Below are positions 26,509-35,534 of a DNA stretch of 64,000 bases, piece after piece. Every line of letters begins with the position of its first letter. Within the stretch, counting starts at the first letter, position 1. Both the position numbers and the translations under genes were made by a program. The notes under the pieces were generated by a model, which was given only the letters and a program-made list of their open reading frames with translations, ran no database searches and had not been told where the DNA came from. Source of the DNA: Candidatus Gastranaerophilales bacterium (lineage in GTDB: Bacteria > Cyanobacteriota > Vampirovibrionia > Gastranaerophilales > Gastranaerophilaceae); NCBI GenBank assembly GCA_944322845.1, contig CALUQE010000006.1, positions 44,422 through 108,421 on the forward strand, in the 5' to 3' direction.

Positions 26509-27957
26509 ATGCGAATATCATCGATTCAATCATATAAACCCTGTCAGCCTGTTATTGCAAAACAATCCAGACAGGATGCAAAGAACAATAAAGTTAGCTT
26601 TTCAACCCCCGTATTTAACGGTGTAGCTGGTATTAAGAAATTTTCGCCGAAATTTTTGAGTGCAAAAGAATATCTAAAATCGGCGTTTCTGACCGGCAAA
26701 ATCGGGCAAAATCCTGAAATATATGATTTTAATCTGAATAAGCTCGACGGGATTCAGGAAGGGATAAAAGTTTTTAATGGTTTGAATATGAAGGAGATTG
26801 CCTTTATAGCACAGACAATAACTGAAGCCGCTGTTATAAGAGGCTGCCGCAATATTTGTTCGCATTGTTATGCGGGCGGACAGCCTCCGTTAAGAGAGGA
26901 TGAAAATCATATAAATAAAATGAGCTGGAATGATTTTGAAGCTTTGACAGAAGGATTTAAACAGCTAAATGAGCGTCTGGGTTTTTCTATAACAAAAAAC
27001 AGAAGGAGTGTTGATCCTTATATGACGGCGTTTCATGATGCAGATAGTATTGATATGATGTTAAAGGACAATAGCGGCAGGGAACACGATTTTATTGATA
27101 TTTCGGAAGCTTTATCTTCTGCATTTGGTTTGAAACTTGTCTTTGATACAGCGGGGTGGAGTCCTAAGAACAAAAAGGCTCAAGCTCGTGCCGAAAAATA
27201 TGCACAGTATTACAGTAAAAAGGAAAATGCCAGAAAAATTAATCAGTTTAATATGTCGGTAAATCCTTATCATGTAATGCATTCCAGAGAGGTAGAACTT
27301 ATTAAAAACGGGGAAGCGGAGAGAGCAAGAAAGTTCAGGGATTTGTATACGGATAGGATGGCAAATGTCTTGTATACATTTACACCGCTTATAGAAACAG
27401 GCAGGCTTAATTTTCTGGCGAGGGCTGCGGCTGAGGATAGCCTGGGAACAGATGGCTTTAGAGAAAGCGATTTGAGAAAATTATACGATGAAATTTTTAA
27501 TAAATTGATAGCACTTTATATGAAAGATTACAGAGGAGAGCGGAAATTTATCAAAGATATTTCTCAAATGGATATTAATGTTGCTGCTTGTAAAATGATG
27601 TTATTTGTTGATACATCTCCAAGTGTTACAGAGAGACTTTCAAAAATTTATGCTCCGGAAGATGAAATTGTTTTGAAAAGTAATGAAGAAATGGCAAAAA
27701 GTATTAATACTGTAAAAAATGCGAAAACGGTTCAGGATTTGTTTAACACTAACAAATACGGAGATATGAACTTTGCCGGTTTATTGGATTCAAACGGACA
27801 TTATTATTTGACGGACTTTTATACAACGTTTCCGACAGAATTGCAGTTGAATTTTGAGAATAAAGATAAACTTACAGCGCCTATTCAACCGTATTTGCAG
27901 AAAGAGTTGGTTATAAGCAAAAACTTGATAAACTTGATTAATTATAATTCTCCGTAA
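26509..27957 (+). CDS. radical SAM-like protein of unknown function with N-terminal tag
   Basis: This 482-residue protein contains a CxxxCxxC iron-sulfur motif in RGCRNICSHCYAGGQ (cysteines near residues 113, 117 and 120), typical of the radical SAM superfamily. The rest does not match a family I can name. Downstream blocks include VDPYMTAFHDADSID, LKLVFDTAGWSPKNKKA and NQFNMSVNPYHVMHS, which could be successive barrel strands. The first ~45 residues (MRISSIQSYKPCQPVIAKQS and later VSFSTPVFNG) are low-complexity and resemble the tags seen at 3497, 33274 and 54229. It starts 43 nt after the antiporter gene and ends in an intrinsic terminator. The function is unknown. Confidence 0.7.
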   Translation: MRISSIQSYKPCQPVIAKQSRQDAKNNKVSFSTPVFNGVAGIKKFSPKFLSAKEYLKSAFLTGKIGQNPEIYDFNLNKLDGIQEGIKVFNGLNMKEIAFIAQTITEAAVIRGCRNICSHCYAGGQPPLREDENHINKMSWNDFEALTEGFKQLNERLGFSITKNRRSVDPYMTAFHDADSIDMMLKDNSGREHDFIDISEALSSAFGLKLVFDTAGWSPKNKKAQARAEKYAQYYSKKENARKINQFNMSVNPYHVMHSREVELIKNGEAERARKFRDLYTDRMANVLYTFTPLIETGRLNFLARAAAEDSLGTDGFRESDLRKLYDEIFNKLIALYMKDYRGERKFIKDISQMDINVAACKMMLFVDTSPSVTERLSKIYAPEDEIVLKSNEEMAKSINTVKNAKTVQDLFNTNKYGDMNFAGLLDSNGHYYLTDFYTTFPTELQLNFENKDKLTAPIQPYLQKELVISKNLINLINYNSP

Positions 27958-27976
27958 AAAAAATCCAATGCTACAA

Positions 27977-28003
27977 AAAAAAGAGCCTTTAGGCTCTTTT
28001 TTA
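27977..28003. terminator. intrinsic terminator after the radical SAM-like gene
   Basis: Arms AAAGAGCC and GGCTCTTT around TTTA are followed by TTTT. On the other strand it lies just beyond the 3' end of tRNA-Arg with a T run, so it can serve both. Confidence 0.85.
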
Positions 28004-28007
28004 AATT

Positions 28008-28081
<74 letters not shown>

Positions 28082-28252
28082 TTGCTTTTTCTGTAGAGTA
28101 AATATCTTTTATTTTCCCCACCTGTTCACTATATCAACAAGATAAAATTTTTTCAAGTTAAAAATTTAGTAAATTTTCGTTTACAAAGCCTTGATACATC
28201 ATAATATTTTGCATAAGATTTATTCAAAGACTATCACAAATAAGGAGTAGGT

Positions 28253-28474
28253 ATGAGCGAGCAATACAGAAAGAATCCGTATATGGATTACAGAGATGCT
28301 GTCCCTTTTATGAATTTGTCCGGATATATAGTAAAACGTCCGACCGTTCTGGATGAAAAGCCGGCTATGTCTCTTCAGGAACACCTTATGAGAAAGAAAT
28401 TTTCAAGAATGGTAAATCTGAGGCGTATGATGTATTGCAAGCTCTGCGAGGATTACAGAAATGGAAGAAGATAA
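28253..28474 (+). CDS. small basic protein overlapping proA
   Basis: I do not recognise this 73-residue protein, which has a good ribosome-binding site (AAGGAG, 7 nt before ATG). It is strongly basic, especially in its second half (HLMRKKFSRMVNLRRMMYCK), with no signal peptide or membrane segment. Its stop lies 14 nt inside proA, so the two genes are co-translated. It may be a nucleic-acid-binding or ribosome-associated peptide, but that is only suggested by charge. Confidence 0.65.
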   Translation: MSEQYRKNPYMDYRDAVPFMNLSGYIVKRPTVLDEKPAMSLQEHLMRKKFSRMVNLRRMMYCKLCEDYRNGRR

Positions 28475-29720
28475 ATTTATAGAATTAGCACAGAGAGCAA
28501 AAGCCGCTTCAAAAAAGATTGCGACTCTTCCTGTCGGTGTGAAAAATACCGCTTTATTAAATATCGCGAAGAATTTGAAAGACAATAAAGATAAAATCTT
28601 TGAAGCAAATCAAAAGGATTTGGAAGACGCTAAACCTCTTGTGGAATCAGGAGAGCTGAGCCAATCTACATATAATCGTCTTAAGCTGGATGAAAATAAA
28701 ATGCGTGATATGGTTGAGGGAATTATTGATATTTCCAACCTCGAAGATCCGGTTGGTAAGACTCTGTTGAAAAGACAGCTTGATGAAGGTTTGATTTTGA
28801 CAAAAGTTTCCTGCCCGATAGGGGTTCTGGGAATAATTTTTGAAGCGAGACCGGATGTTATATCTCAAATCTCTGCCCTTGCAATAAAGTCTTCCAACGC
28901 TGTTATTTTAAAAGGCGGAAAAGAATCAATCAATACCAATAAAGAAATTATGAGGGTTATTCAGGAGGCTCTGGACAATACATATAATTTCCCGAAAGAC
29001 GTTCTGACTCAGGTCTTTACGCGCGAAGATGTCGCAAATATGCTTTCACAGGATAAGTATATTGATTTAATTATTCCGAGAGGCGGTAACAACCTTGTAA
29101 AATTCATCAAATCGAATACTAAGATACCGGTACTCGGTCATGCCGACGGAATTTGTCATATTTTTGCCGATGAAAGTGCGGATTTAGAAAAAGCAAAAAG
29201 AATTATTATTGACGCTAAGACTCAATATCCGTCTGCCTGCAATTCTGTCGAAACTGTTTTAATTCATAAGGAATTTAAATATGCATCAGAGCTTTTAAAA
29301 GCTTTAGAAGATGCAGAAATTGAACTTGTTGATAAACCGGAAAGCTGGCATAAAGAGTATTCGGACAAAATTCTTTCATATAAATTTGTATCTTCGCTTG
29401 AAGAGGCAATTGAGCATATAAATACATATTCTTCAGGTCATACGGAATCTATAATTACGGAAGATGAAAAGAATGCAAAAATCTTTATGAATGCTGTTGA
29501 TTCTGCGGGAGTTTATCATAATGTATCTACAAGATTTGCTGACGGGTTCAGGTATGGTTTCGGTGCAGAAGTCGGAATCTCTACAAACAAAACTCATGCC
29601 AGAGGTCCTGTCGGTTTGGACGGGCTTACTATATACAAATATAATCTTGAAGGAAACGGCGATATTGTAAAAGACTACGTAGAAGGCGTAAAACACTTTC
29701 ACCATAAGGATTTAGGGTGA
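28461..29720 (+). CDS. proA: glutamate-5-semialdehyde dehydrogenase (gamma-glutamyl phosphate reductase)
   Basis: This enzyme reduces gamma-glutamyl phosphate with NADPH to glutamate semialdehyde, the second step of proline synthesis, in the cytoplasm. All of the 419-residue family length is present. The catalytic cysteine lies in YPSACNSVETVL near residue 260; the cofactor region shows LGIIFEARPDVISQ and ILKGGKESINTN, and IIPRGGNNLVKFIK is also conserved. The C-terminus has ADGFRYGFGAEVGISTNK and HARGPVGLDGLTIYKY, the usual ending. No proB is next to it. It starts inside the preceding small gene and is followed 42 nt later by tyrA. Confidence 0.96.
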   Translation: MEEDKFIELAQRAKAASKKIATLPVGVKNTALLNIAKNLKDNKDKIFEANQKDLEDAKPLVESGELSQSTYNRLKLDENKMRDMVEGIIDISNLEDPVGKTLLKRQLDEGLILTKVSCPIGVLGIIFEARPDVISQISALAIKSSNAVILKGGKESINTNKEIMRVIQEALDNTYNFPKDVLTQVFTREDVANMLSQDKYIDLIIPRGGNNLVKFIKSNTKIPVLGHADGICHIFADESADLEKAKRIIIDAKTQYPSACNSVETVLIHKEFKYASELLKALEDAEIELVDKPESWHKEYSDKILSYKFVSSLEEAIEHINTYSSGHTESIITEDEKNAKIFMNAVDSAGVYHNVSTRFADGFRYGFGAEVGISTNKTHARGPVGLDGLTIYKYNLEGNGDIVKDYVEGVKHFHHKDLG

Positions 29721-29762
29721 ATATACAGGGTAAATGCACTGGGGAAATCGGGAGTAGAATAT

Positions 29763-30539
29763 ATGAAAATAGGAGTTATCGGTCTGGGGCTGATTGGCGG
29801 CTCTATATTCAAAAAGTGCCGCGAAAAGTATGAAGTGGTTGGAGTTTCACGCTCTGTAAAAGAAGAAAATGTAAGCAGTGACTATTCGACTCTAAAAGGC
29901 TGCGATGTTGTTTTTGTCTGCACTCCTATGAACAAAACGCTGGAAATTCTTAATAAACTGGAAAACTATCTGGATAAAAATACTATAGTGACTGATGTTT
30001 GCAGCCTGAAAGAATTTGTATCTTATAAAACTTATAACTACAAATTCATTCCGTCGCATCCTATGGCGGGTACTGAACATAGCGGCTGGGAATATTCTTT
30101 TCCGGAGCTTTTTGACGGTGCCGTGTGGGCTGTAACTCCTAAAGAGGATACGGATTTAAAAGATTTTGCCCTTCTAAAATCAATAATTGAAGCTATGGGG
30201 GCGGAAGTTATTATGACGACTCCGCGTGAGCACGACAGAGCTGTTGCATTAATTTCTCATGCACCAATGCTTGTTGCTCAGGCGCTTTGCAAAAATATTG
30301 AGGATAACGAGCTGGCTCAAAAACTTGCTTCTTCGGGGTTCAGGGATACAACAAGACTTGCGCTTTCCAATACGGAAATGGCAAACGATATGGTTGTTAT
30401 GAACGGTGATAATATTAAGGATGTAATAACTCTTCTCGATAACAACATAAACAAACTGTTTGAAGGTAACTACAGAGAAGAAGCGGAAAAAATTAAAGAC
30501 TTTCGCGGTAAGCTTTATGCTTCCAGTGCTGCAAAATAA
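29763..30539 (+). CDS. tyrA: prephenate (or arogenate) dehydrogenase
   Basis: This 258-residue oxidoreductase of tyrosine biosynthesis converts prephenate (or arogenate) with NAD(P)+. The Rossmann motif GVIGLGLIGGSIFKKC opens the protein. The catalytic region includes VTDVCSLKEFV and the histidine segment IPSHPMAGTEHSGW, with LISHAPMLVAQALC later. It has no ACT domain, so feedback control by tyrosine through that domain is absent. It forms one unit with proA and converges on the M16 peptidase gene, overlapping it by 25 nt. Confidence 0.92.
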   Translation: MKIGVIGLGLIGGSIFKKCREKYEVVGVSRSVKEENVSSDYSTLKGCDVVFVCTPMNKTLEILNKLENYLDKNTIVTDVCSLKEFVSYKTYNYKFIPSHPMAGTEHSGWEYSFPELFDGAVWAVTPKEDTDLKDFALLKSIIEAMGAEVIMTTPREHDRAVALISHAPMLVAQALCKNIEDNELAQKLASSGFRDTTRLALSNTEMANDMVVMNGDNIKDVITLLDNNINKLFEGNYREEAEKIKDFRGKLYASSAAK

Positions 30540-33274
30540 TCTTTATTATTTTCTATTGTATCTTTGCTTGCAACAATGGAATAAACCGGCGGATTCTTGA
30601 AGATTTTTTCTGCAAAATTAACTATATCCTGCTTTGTAATACTGTCAATTTCATTGAAAAGCAGGTTGGTGTAAGTTATGCCGTATTTTGAATTTAGTCC
30701 TGCATTTATAGAGCCCAGTTTAGAGCTTGTGCCTTCTTTATTAAGCAGATTTGCTTTCATTGATAATTTTGCGTTTTCAAGATCCTGTTCAGTAAAATTA
30801 CCGCTTTTTAATTCATTGATTTGTTTGTTGAAGCCTTCAATAGATTTCTGTACATTGTCGTAAGAAACCTCGCCGATTTCTTTGTTATCAGTTGTTGTGA
30901 GAATATTGCAGGAAATCTCTCCGCTGTTTCCTGTTTTTTCTATGGAAGAATAAACAGAGTATGCAAGATGGTCGCGTTCTCTCAATGTATTAAACAGCCC
31001 GATGCTTGAATTTGTGAGGATAGAATTTGTAATCTCAGCGAGCGCGGTTTCTCTGATTGAATTGTCGCATTCAAATTTGTGAACCTGCATTATATCCGCT
31101 TGAGAATGGTTGTTGGCTTTTGTGAGAACTACCGGCTTAGTGTTTGCTTTATAAATTTCAAGCGTCTTTTTCTCGTTTGGTAATACGTTATGTAATGTGC
31201 CGGAGGCTTTCAAAACTTCCTGCTCAACTTCCGGATGCTCTTCCGGAATATTTGCGGTAATTATACCGCGGGAATTTTCCAGCAGGTATTTGTGACAGTC
31301 TTTTACATCATCTAATGTTATGTTGTCCAGATTATCTAAAATTTCTTTTTCCGAAAACTCATACGGGTTATTTTTGCTTTCATAATTTATGTAAAGCCTG
31401 TAAGCACTATCCTGCGCCCTTGTGAGATAATCTCTTATTCTGTCTTTTGCTTTTTGCAGATTTTCTTCCGTTATTCGAGGCTCATACAAAAGCTTTCCGG
31501 CGCTATCAAAAATAATTTCTCTGTTGGCATAACTGCTGTTTGAATAGATTTTTAACTTAGCGGGCGAAACAGAGGCACTCAGGCTTAAATTATTTTTTTC
31601 TTCAAACCTTTCAAACTCTTCCTCCGGTATGGAAGCGGTTCCCATTGTGTACATTTCGTTTAAAACTTCCACAACACCGGCTTTTTTGTTGTAAGGTTTA
31701 TCAAGATAGAGCGCAATATTATATTCGATATTGTTGGTTTTGGTTCTATAAAGTCCTGTATCAAATCCGTTTTCTAAATTGTATTCATATATTTTGTCCG
31801 TTTTTAGCGGTTCACGCTTTCCTTTGAAAGAAACCTGATTCTCTTTCTGCGGGTGAACAAGTACTACCGAGGCTTTATTCAGGTCAAAATATTTTTTGAT
31901 TCCCTGTTCAATATCGTCAGGAGTTATTGAATTTAGAATATTTTCATACCCTGTAATATATTCCAGATTGTTGTTAAGAAGCGCTTTTCCAATGATATCA
32001 TTAACTTCAGATGAGTATTCAAAACTTTCTTCTTTGTATCTGAGGATTCTTTGTTTAATTTCTTTCAAAGCTTCTTCATCAGGCTTTTTAACATTATTTA
32101 ATGTGTCGAAAAGCGCTTTTAAAACCTTTTCGCTGTTCTCTTCCGCTGAATTTGCCGCAAGATAAATAAGCCGCGGACTGTTTGGATTTGTACTGATTTT
32201 TTCGCTCTCAATGAAAGGTCTTGTATTGTATTTCTTCAAATTCTGTTCAAGCCCTGTTGAATATGAGAGCAAATAAGTTTTTGCAGCGTCAAAGATAACT
32301 TTTTCTCTCGTATCATTGTTTTTAGGCCCTGCAAAGCCCAAAATGATTTCTGTTGAACGGGCTTTGTCGCTCACAAAATCTTTTCTTACGGTTTTTGTGA
32401 GCGGAGTGAGCTTTTCTTCAAATCTTTGTCCTTGTGCCGTTTTCTTTGAGTTAAAGTTTTTTGCTGCAAGCAAAACCGCTTCTTCAGGATTAACATCCCC
32501 TGCAATAACAAGCGCCATATTATCCGGCGTGTAATACTTGTTATAGTATCCTAAAACATCATGCCTCGTGAGGTTTTGAATATGTTTAACACTTCCGCCG
32601 ACCATTTCATCAGCCGGATTTTTGATGTTAAAGAGGTTTCTGACGGTTTGATCAAGCGCAATTGTCTGCGGATCATCAAGAATCATGTTAATTTCCGAAC
32701 ACACAGGGTATTTTTCTTTATCAATCATATCCTGCGAAAGCTTTAAGTCTTCGCTCATAGCAGCGATGATTTTTATTTGTTTTTCTAAATCTCCCTGCTT
32801 TAATTGCGGTGTGGAGTTGACATAATCCGTGATTGCATAATTTGTACTTGCGTTTGCCCAGCCTCCGAGTTCATCAATCTTTTTGAAAGAATCTCCCGTT
32901 TCAAGTTTTATATGTCCGTTTTCTCCGTTTGTACCGTTAAAAGCCATGTGCTCTAAAAAATGACTGATGCCTTTAATATTTTGGGTTTCGTTCATAGAAC
33001 CAACGTTTACATAGTTTTTAACAACAGCCGGTGAACCTTCCATCGGAATGATTGCAACTTTCATCCCGTTTGCGAGCTTGTAAAGATGCAAATTAAGCCC
33101 GTTATCCAGTTTCTGAGTGCTTATTTTAGTATATTTTTGCGGGACTTTTACATTAAAGTCAGGGGTAATTCCTGCAAGCTCTTTAACCTGCGGATATTCC
33201 TGCTTTTGCGGGTCAGAGGCTTCCGTAACAGGTTTTGACTTAAAAAACACACTATTAATATTACCGACTTTCAT
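30515..33274 (-). CDS. M16-family zinc metallopeptidase, two-unit type, with N-terminal tag
   Basis: This protein of about 919 residues is related to pitrilysin and insulinase peptidases. The zinc motif HFLEH lies near residue 105, in the sequence GISHFLEHMAFNG, and an acidic ligand follows about 75 residues later in KYPVCSEINMI. Two M16 repeats fill the chain: the N-terminal catalytic half and a C-terminal half with RERDHLAYSVYSS. There is no signal peptide; instead the first 20 residues (MKVGNINSVFFKSKPVTEAS) resemble a tag found on unrelated proteins here. A TATAAT ends 6 nt before the ATG at 33274 on the minus strand, so I prefer that start over 33280, giving a near-leaderless mRNA. Confidence 0.88.
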   Translation of the reverse strand: MKVGNINSVFFKSKPVTEASDPQKQEYPQVKELAGITPDFNVKVPQKYTKISTQKLDNGLNLHLYKLANGMKVAIIPMEGSPAVVKNYVNVGSMNETQNIKGISHFLEHMAFNGTNGENGHIKLETGDSFKKIDELGGWANASTNYAITDYVNSTPQLKQGDLEKQIKIIAAMSEDLKLSQDMIDKEKYPVCSEINMILDDPQTIALDQTVRNLFNIKNPADEMVGGSVKHIQNLTRHDVLGYYNKYYTPDNMALVIAGDVNPEEAVLLAAKNFNSKKTAQGQRFEEKLTPLTKTVRKDFVSDKARSTEIILGFAGPKNNDTREKVIFDAAKTYLLSYSTGLEQNLKKYNTRPFIESEKISTNPNSPRLIYLAANSAEENSEKVLKALFDTLNNVKKPDEEALKEIKQRILRYKEESFEYSSEVNDIIGKALLNNNLEYITGYENILNSITPDDIEQGIKKYFDLNKASVVLVHPQKENQVSFKGKREPLKTDKIYEYNLENGFDTGLYRTKTNNIEYNIALYLDKPYNKKAGVVEVLNEMYTMGTASIPEEEFERFEEKNNLSLSASVSPAKLKIYSNSSYANREIIFDSAGKLLYEPRITEENLQKAKDRIRDYLTRAQDSAYRLYINYESKNNPYEFSEKEILDNLDNITLDDVKDCHKYLLENSRGIITANIPEEHPEVEQEVLKASGTLHNVLPNEKKTLEIYKANTKPVVLTKANNHSQADIMQVHKFECDNSIRETALAEITNSILTNSSIGLFNTLRERDHLAYSVYSSIEKTGNSGEISCNILTTTDNKEIGEVSYDNVQKSIEGFNKQINELKSGNFTEQDLENAKLSMKANLLNKEGTSSKLGSINAGLNSKYGITYTNLLFNEIDSITKQDIVNFAEKIFKNPPVYSIVASKDTIENNKDYFAALEA

Positions 33275-33330
33275 AACCATATTATATAAAAAACATTATT
33301 TGATAAAAAATTGCTAAATTAAAAGGACTT

Positions 33331-33403
33331 ATTTGTAACAATTTTTTTACAAATTGTTATAAAATCGTGAAATGTGGAATATATTATGTATAGGATATAT
33401 ACG
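33331..33403 (+). promoter_or_regulatory. promoter region of the flagellin-like gene, related to the coiled-coil regulon
   Basis: TGAAATG (33368-33374), 13 nt and GTATAGGATATATAC (33388-33402) follow the same layout as the five conserved promoters at 37-53 kb. Upstream, TTTGTAACAA and TTTTTACAAA occur in the same general position. The match is weaker than among the five, so common control is likely but not proven. Confidence 0.5.
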
Positions 33404-33540
33404 TATGATTAAGGATATGCATCAGACCCAGAGAAGATTAGAAAACGTCTTAACCTCTTGTCCTGTAATGGTTACGGCCATTAGGAAGGGGTGAAACTCT
33501 TATGTAGCCTGAGGTTTCCGCCTTGTCAGGAGGTGTTTGT
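33404..33540 (+). promoter_or_regulatory. structured 5' leader of the flagellin-like gene
   Basis: The leader of about 135 nt holds a hairpin with arms TAATGG and CCATTA (33466-33483) and a second possible stem, CCTGA with TCAGG, that would cover part of the AGGAGG ribosome-binding site. No known riboswitch class fits; I looked for and did not find the conserved bases of cyclic di-GMP riboswitches. Confidence 0.4.
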
Positions 33541-34518
33541 ATGGTAATACTAAACACCAACCTTGGTTCTTTGATTGTCCAATCTAACTTAAATAAATCC
33601 ACAAACTCCCTTAATACAGCAATAGAACGTATGACAACAGGCTTTAAAATTAACCACGCCAAAGACAACGCAGCAAACTATTCAATTGTAAAAAATATGA
33701 GCGTTGATTTATCGTCGTATGATGTCGCTCTTGATAACGTAATGCCAGGTTCCAACATTATTGACACAGCTTTAAGCAGCTTGGGGCTTGTAACGGAACA
33801 TTTACAGCGAATCCGTGAACTTGCGGAACAGGCTGCTAACGGGACTTATGGCGCAGATTCTTTAAATGCTATCCAGTCGGAAATCAATGCAAGAGCGGCT
33901 GAGATAAAACGTGTTATGACAAATACGGAATACAATGGTATAAAGCTTTTTGAAATAGGCGCTGAACTTGAAACCAAACGTGTTGTAAATCAGACCGCCT
34001 TTCAAGCCGGTGAAACGTATTACCTGAAAACGTCTGAAGATTTAGTCAAACTGCAAGATCTTGTAAATGGCGGAGCAAGCACACGTGATGTTACTTTTGA
34101 AGTTGTTTCCGATATAAATATGCAAGGTGTTGATTTCCGGGGAATTGGAGTAGATAACAACTTTCAAGGGACATTTAACGGTAATAATTATAAGATTTCA
34201 AATTTAACAATAAATACAACAGAAGGTAGTGTTGGTTTATTTGCTAGCACATATGTTGCTGAAATTAATTCTGTAGTTCTTGTTGATTGTGATATTACAG
34301 GGAGTAAGAAAGATACTGCAGCTTTAGCAGGCACAGTACAACATACAAATATAAACAATTGCTATGTATCCGGCTTAGTAAGCGGTTCGGACACTGTTGG
34401 CGCTATAGTTGCGTCTTTAGGCTCCGGCTGTAATGTAAACTCTTGCTATGCAGCGTGTGATGTTATCGGCTGGAAATATGTTGGAGGTTTTGTAGGAATT
34501 ACAAGCGGAAGAATATAA
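33541..34518 (+). CDS. flagellin-like protein, N-terminal part, with GLUG-type repeats (frameshifted)
   Basis: The reading frame from ATG 33541 (AGGAGG a few nt upstream) starts with a clear flagellin N-terminal D0/D1 domain: INDAKD-type core as INHAKDNAANYSIVKNMS, then LGLVTEHLQRIRELAEQAANG and INARAAEIKRVMTNTEYNG. From about residue 165 it turns into GLUG-like beta repeats (FNGNNYKISNLTIN, NINNCYVSGLVSG, VGGFVG) normally found in secreted or surface proteins. The frame stops at 34518, but the repeats and then the flagellin C-terminus continue in another frame (next entry). A 1-nt deletion or 2-nt insertion near 34513-34518 restores one protein of about 567 residues. This may be a real mutation, phase variation or a sequence error. 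Confidence 0.8.
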   Translation: MVILNTNLGSLIVQSNLNKSTNSLNTAIERMTTGFKINHAKDNAANYSIVKNMSVDLSSYDVALDNVMPGSNIIDTALSSLGLVTEHLQRIRELAEQAANGTYGADSLNAIQSEINARAAEIKRVMTNTEYNGIKLFEIGAELETKRVVNQTAFQAGETYYLKTSEDLVKLQDLVNGGASTRDVTFEVVSDINMQGVDFRGIGVDNNFQGTFNGNNYKISNLTINTTEGSVGLFASTYVAEINSVVLVDCDITGSKKDTAALAGTVQHTNINNCYVSGLVSGSDTVGAIVASLGSGCNVNSCYAACDVIGWKYVGGFVGITSGRI

Positions 34519-34559
34519 TATCAGATTCATATTCAGAATGTAATGTTGTTGCAGGAGGG

Positions 34560-35243
34560 TTGGCAGGAGGTTTTGCGGGTAAACTAACAGGAAGAACATC
34601 CGTAATTAATTCTTATGCAACAGGAAGTGTAGCAGGTAATATGACGGTTGGCGGTTTCGCAGGAGAACTATACGATAACGTGACGATTAACGGGTTTTAT
34701 AATAAAGAAACTACAGGTCAAATGACAGGAGTCGGGACTATCGGTTCAGAAGTTACGAATACTGTTATTACCGGATTAACAACTTCAGAAATGAATTCGC
34801 TTATAAAAGACGGAATGCTCCCAAAATATAACTATTTAACAGGCGGAGAGTTTACCGGCGGGTATGAGATATCTTTGCAAGTCGGGATTGATTCTTCAAA
34901 GAATTCAACTCTTACATTTGATACAACATTTTCTTTCAAACTTGATGTTGATGTGTCGAATTCAGATGCAGCAAGAAGAACAATTGAAGTAATTGACGAT
35001 ATATTGAATCAGGTAAGCACCAAGCAGACTGAATTTGGAGCAGTTCAGAATCGGTTGGAAAGTGTAATGGAAGCTTTGAGGACCGATATAGAAAATTTAA
35101 CTTCAACCCGCTCAACCATACGTGACGCGGATATAGCTGAAGAATCGAGTGCATATATTCGCAGCCAGATACTTCAGCAGGCAGCCGCAACTCTTCTTGC
35201 AACTGCAAATCAGACTCCTGCAATCGCTCTGGAGCTGTTATAA
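34560..35243 (+). CDS. flagellin-like protein, C-terminal part (frameshifted)
   Basis: This is the continuation of the flagellin-like gene in a different frame; 34560 is only the first possible TTG, and the open frame runs back past the join (ISDSYSECNVVAGGLAGG). It has two further GLUG-like repeats (VINSYATGSVAGNMTVGGFA) and then the flagellin C-terminal D1/D0 helices: SDAARRTIEVIDDILNQV, QTEFGAVQNRLESVMEAL and RSTIRDADIAEESSAYIR, ending SQILQQAAATLLATANQTPA. The intact terminal domain argues that the break is recent or artefactual. There is no separate ribosome-binding site. Flagellin assembly needs both ends in one chain. Confidence 0.75.
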   Translation: MAGGFAGKLTGRTSVINSYATGSVAGNMTVGGFAGELYDNVTINGFYNKETTGQMTGVGTIGSEVTNTVITGLTTSEMNSLIKDGMLPKYNYLTGGEFTGGYEISLQVGIDSSKNSTLTFDTTFSFKLDVDVSNSDAARRTIEVIDDILNQVSTKQTEFGAVQNRLESVMEALRTDIENLTSTRSTIRDADIAEESSAYIRSQILQQAAATLLATANQTPAIALELL

Positions 35244-35248
35244 ATTTA

Positions 35249-35413
35249 TTAGCCGGCTCTGCGCATAAGGTCAGATAATTTAACGTCTTTATTTTTGATT
35301 GACGGTTCAGATTTTTTAACGATTTTTGGCGCTTTTAGCTGTGAAAGACCTATTTTCTGAGGCTCTTTCTCAAACATTAGTATTTTATTTAATATGATTT
35401 GTAATATATTCAT
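35249..35413 (-). CDS. small basic protein, 54 residues, unknown
   Basis: This is a short leftward gene just after the flagellin-like gene, in convergent orientation. The ATG at 35413 has an excellent ribosome-binding site (AAGGAGA, 6-7 nt away); the longer frame starting at 35467 lacks one. The protein begins with a hydrophobic, helix-like stretch (MNILQIILNKILMFE) and continues with a basic tail (PKIVKKSEPSIKNKD) ending in LSDLMRRAG. It may lie on the membrane surface. I know no family. Confidence 0.65.
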   Translation of the reverse strand: MNILQIILNKILMFEKEPQKIGLSQLKAPKIVKKSEPSIKNKDVKLSDLMRRAG

Positions 35414-35534
35414 GATAGTCTCCTTAAAGAGTATTATACAGGATTTTATAATTTCCTTATCATACATTAAAACTATTTTTTATGCCGAAATCATTATACA
35501 TTGTGATAAGATAATATTATACAATAAACAGGAT

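Noticed and set aside
33404..33540. Cyclic di-GMP or cobalamin riboswitch before the flagellin-like gene
   Set aside because: The conserved bases and loop motifs of these classes are not present.
35394..35534. Upstream extension of the HEAT-like protein
   Set aside because: The added 47 residues are AT-rich, hydrophobic and overlap the start and ribosome-binding site of a convincing opposite-strand gene at 35413.
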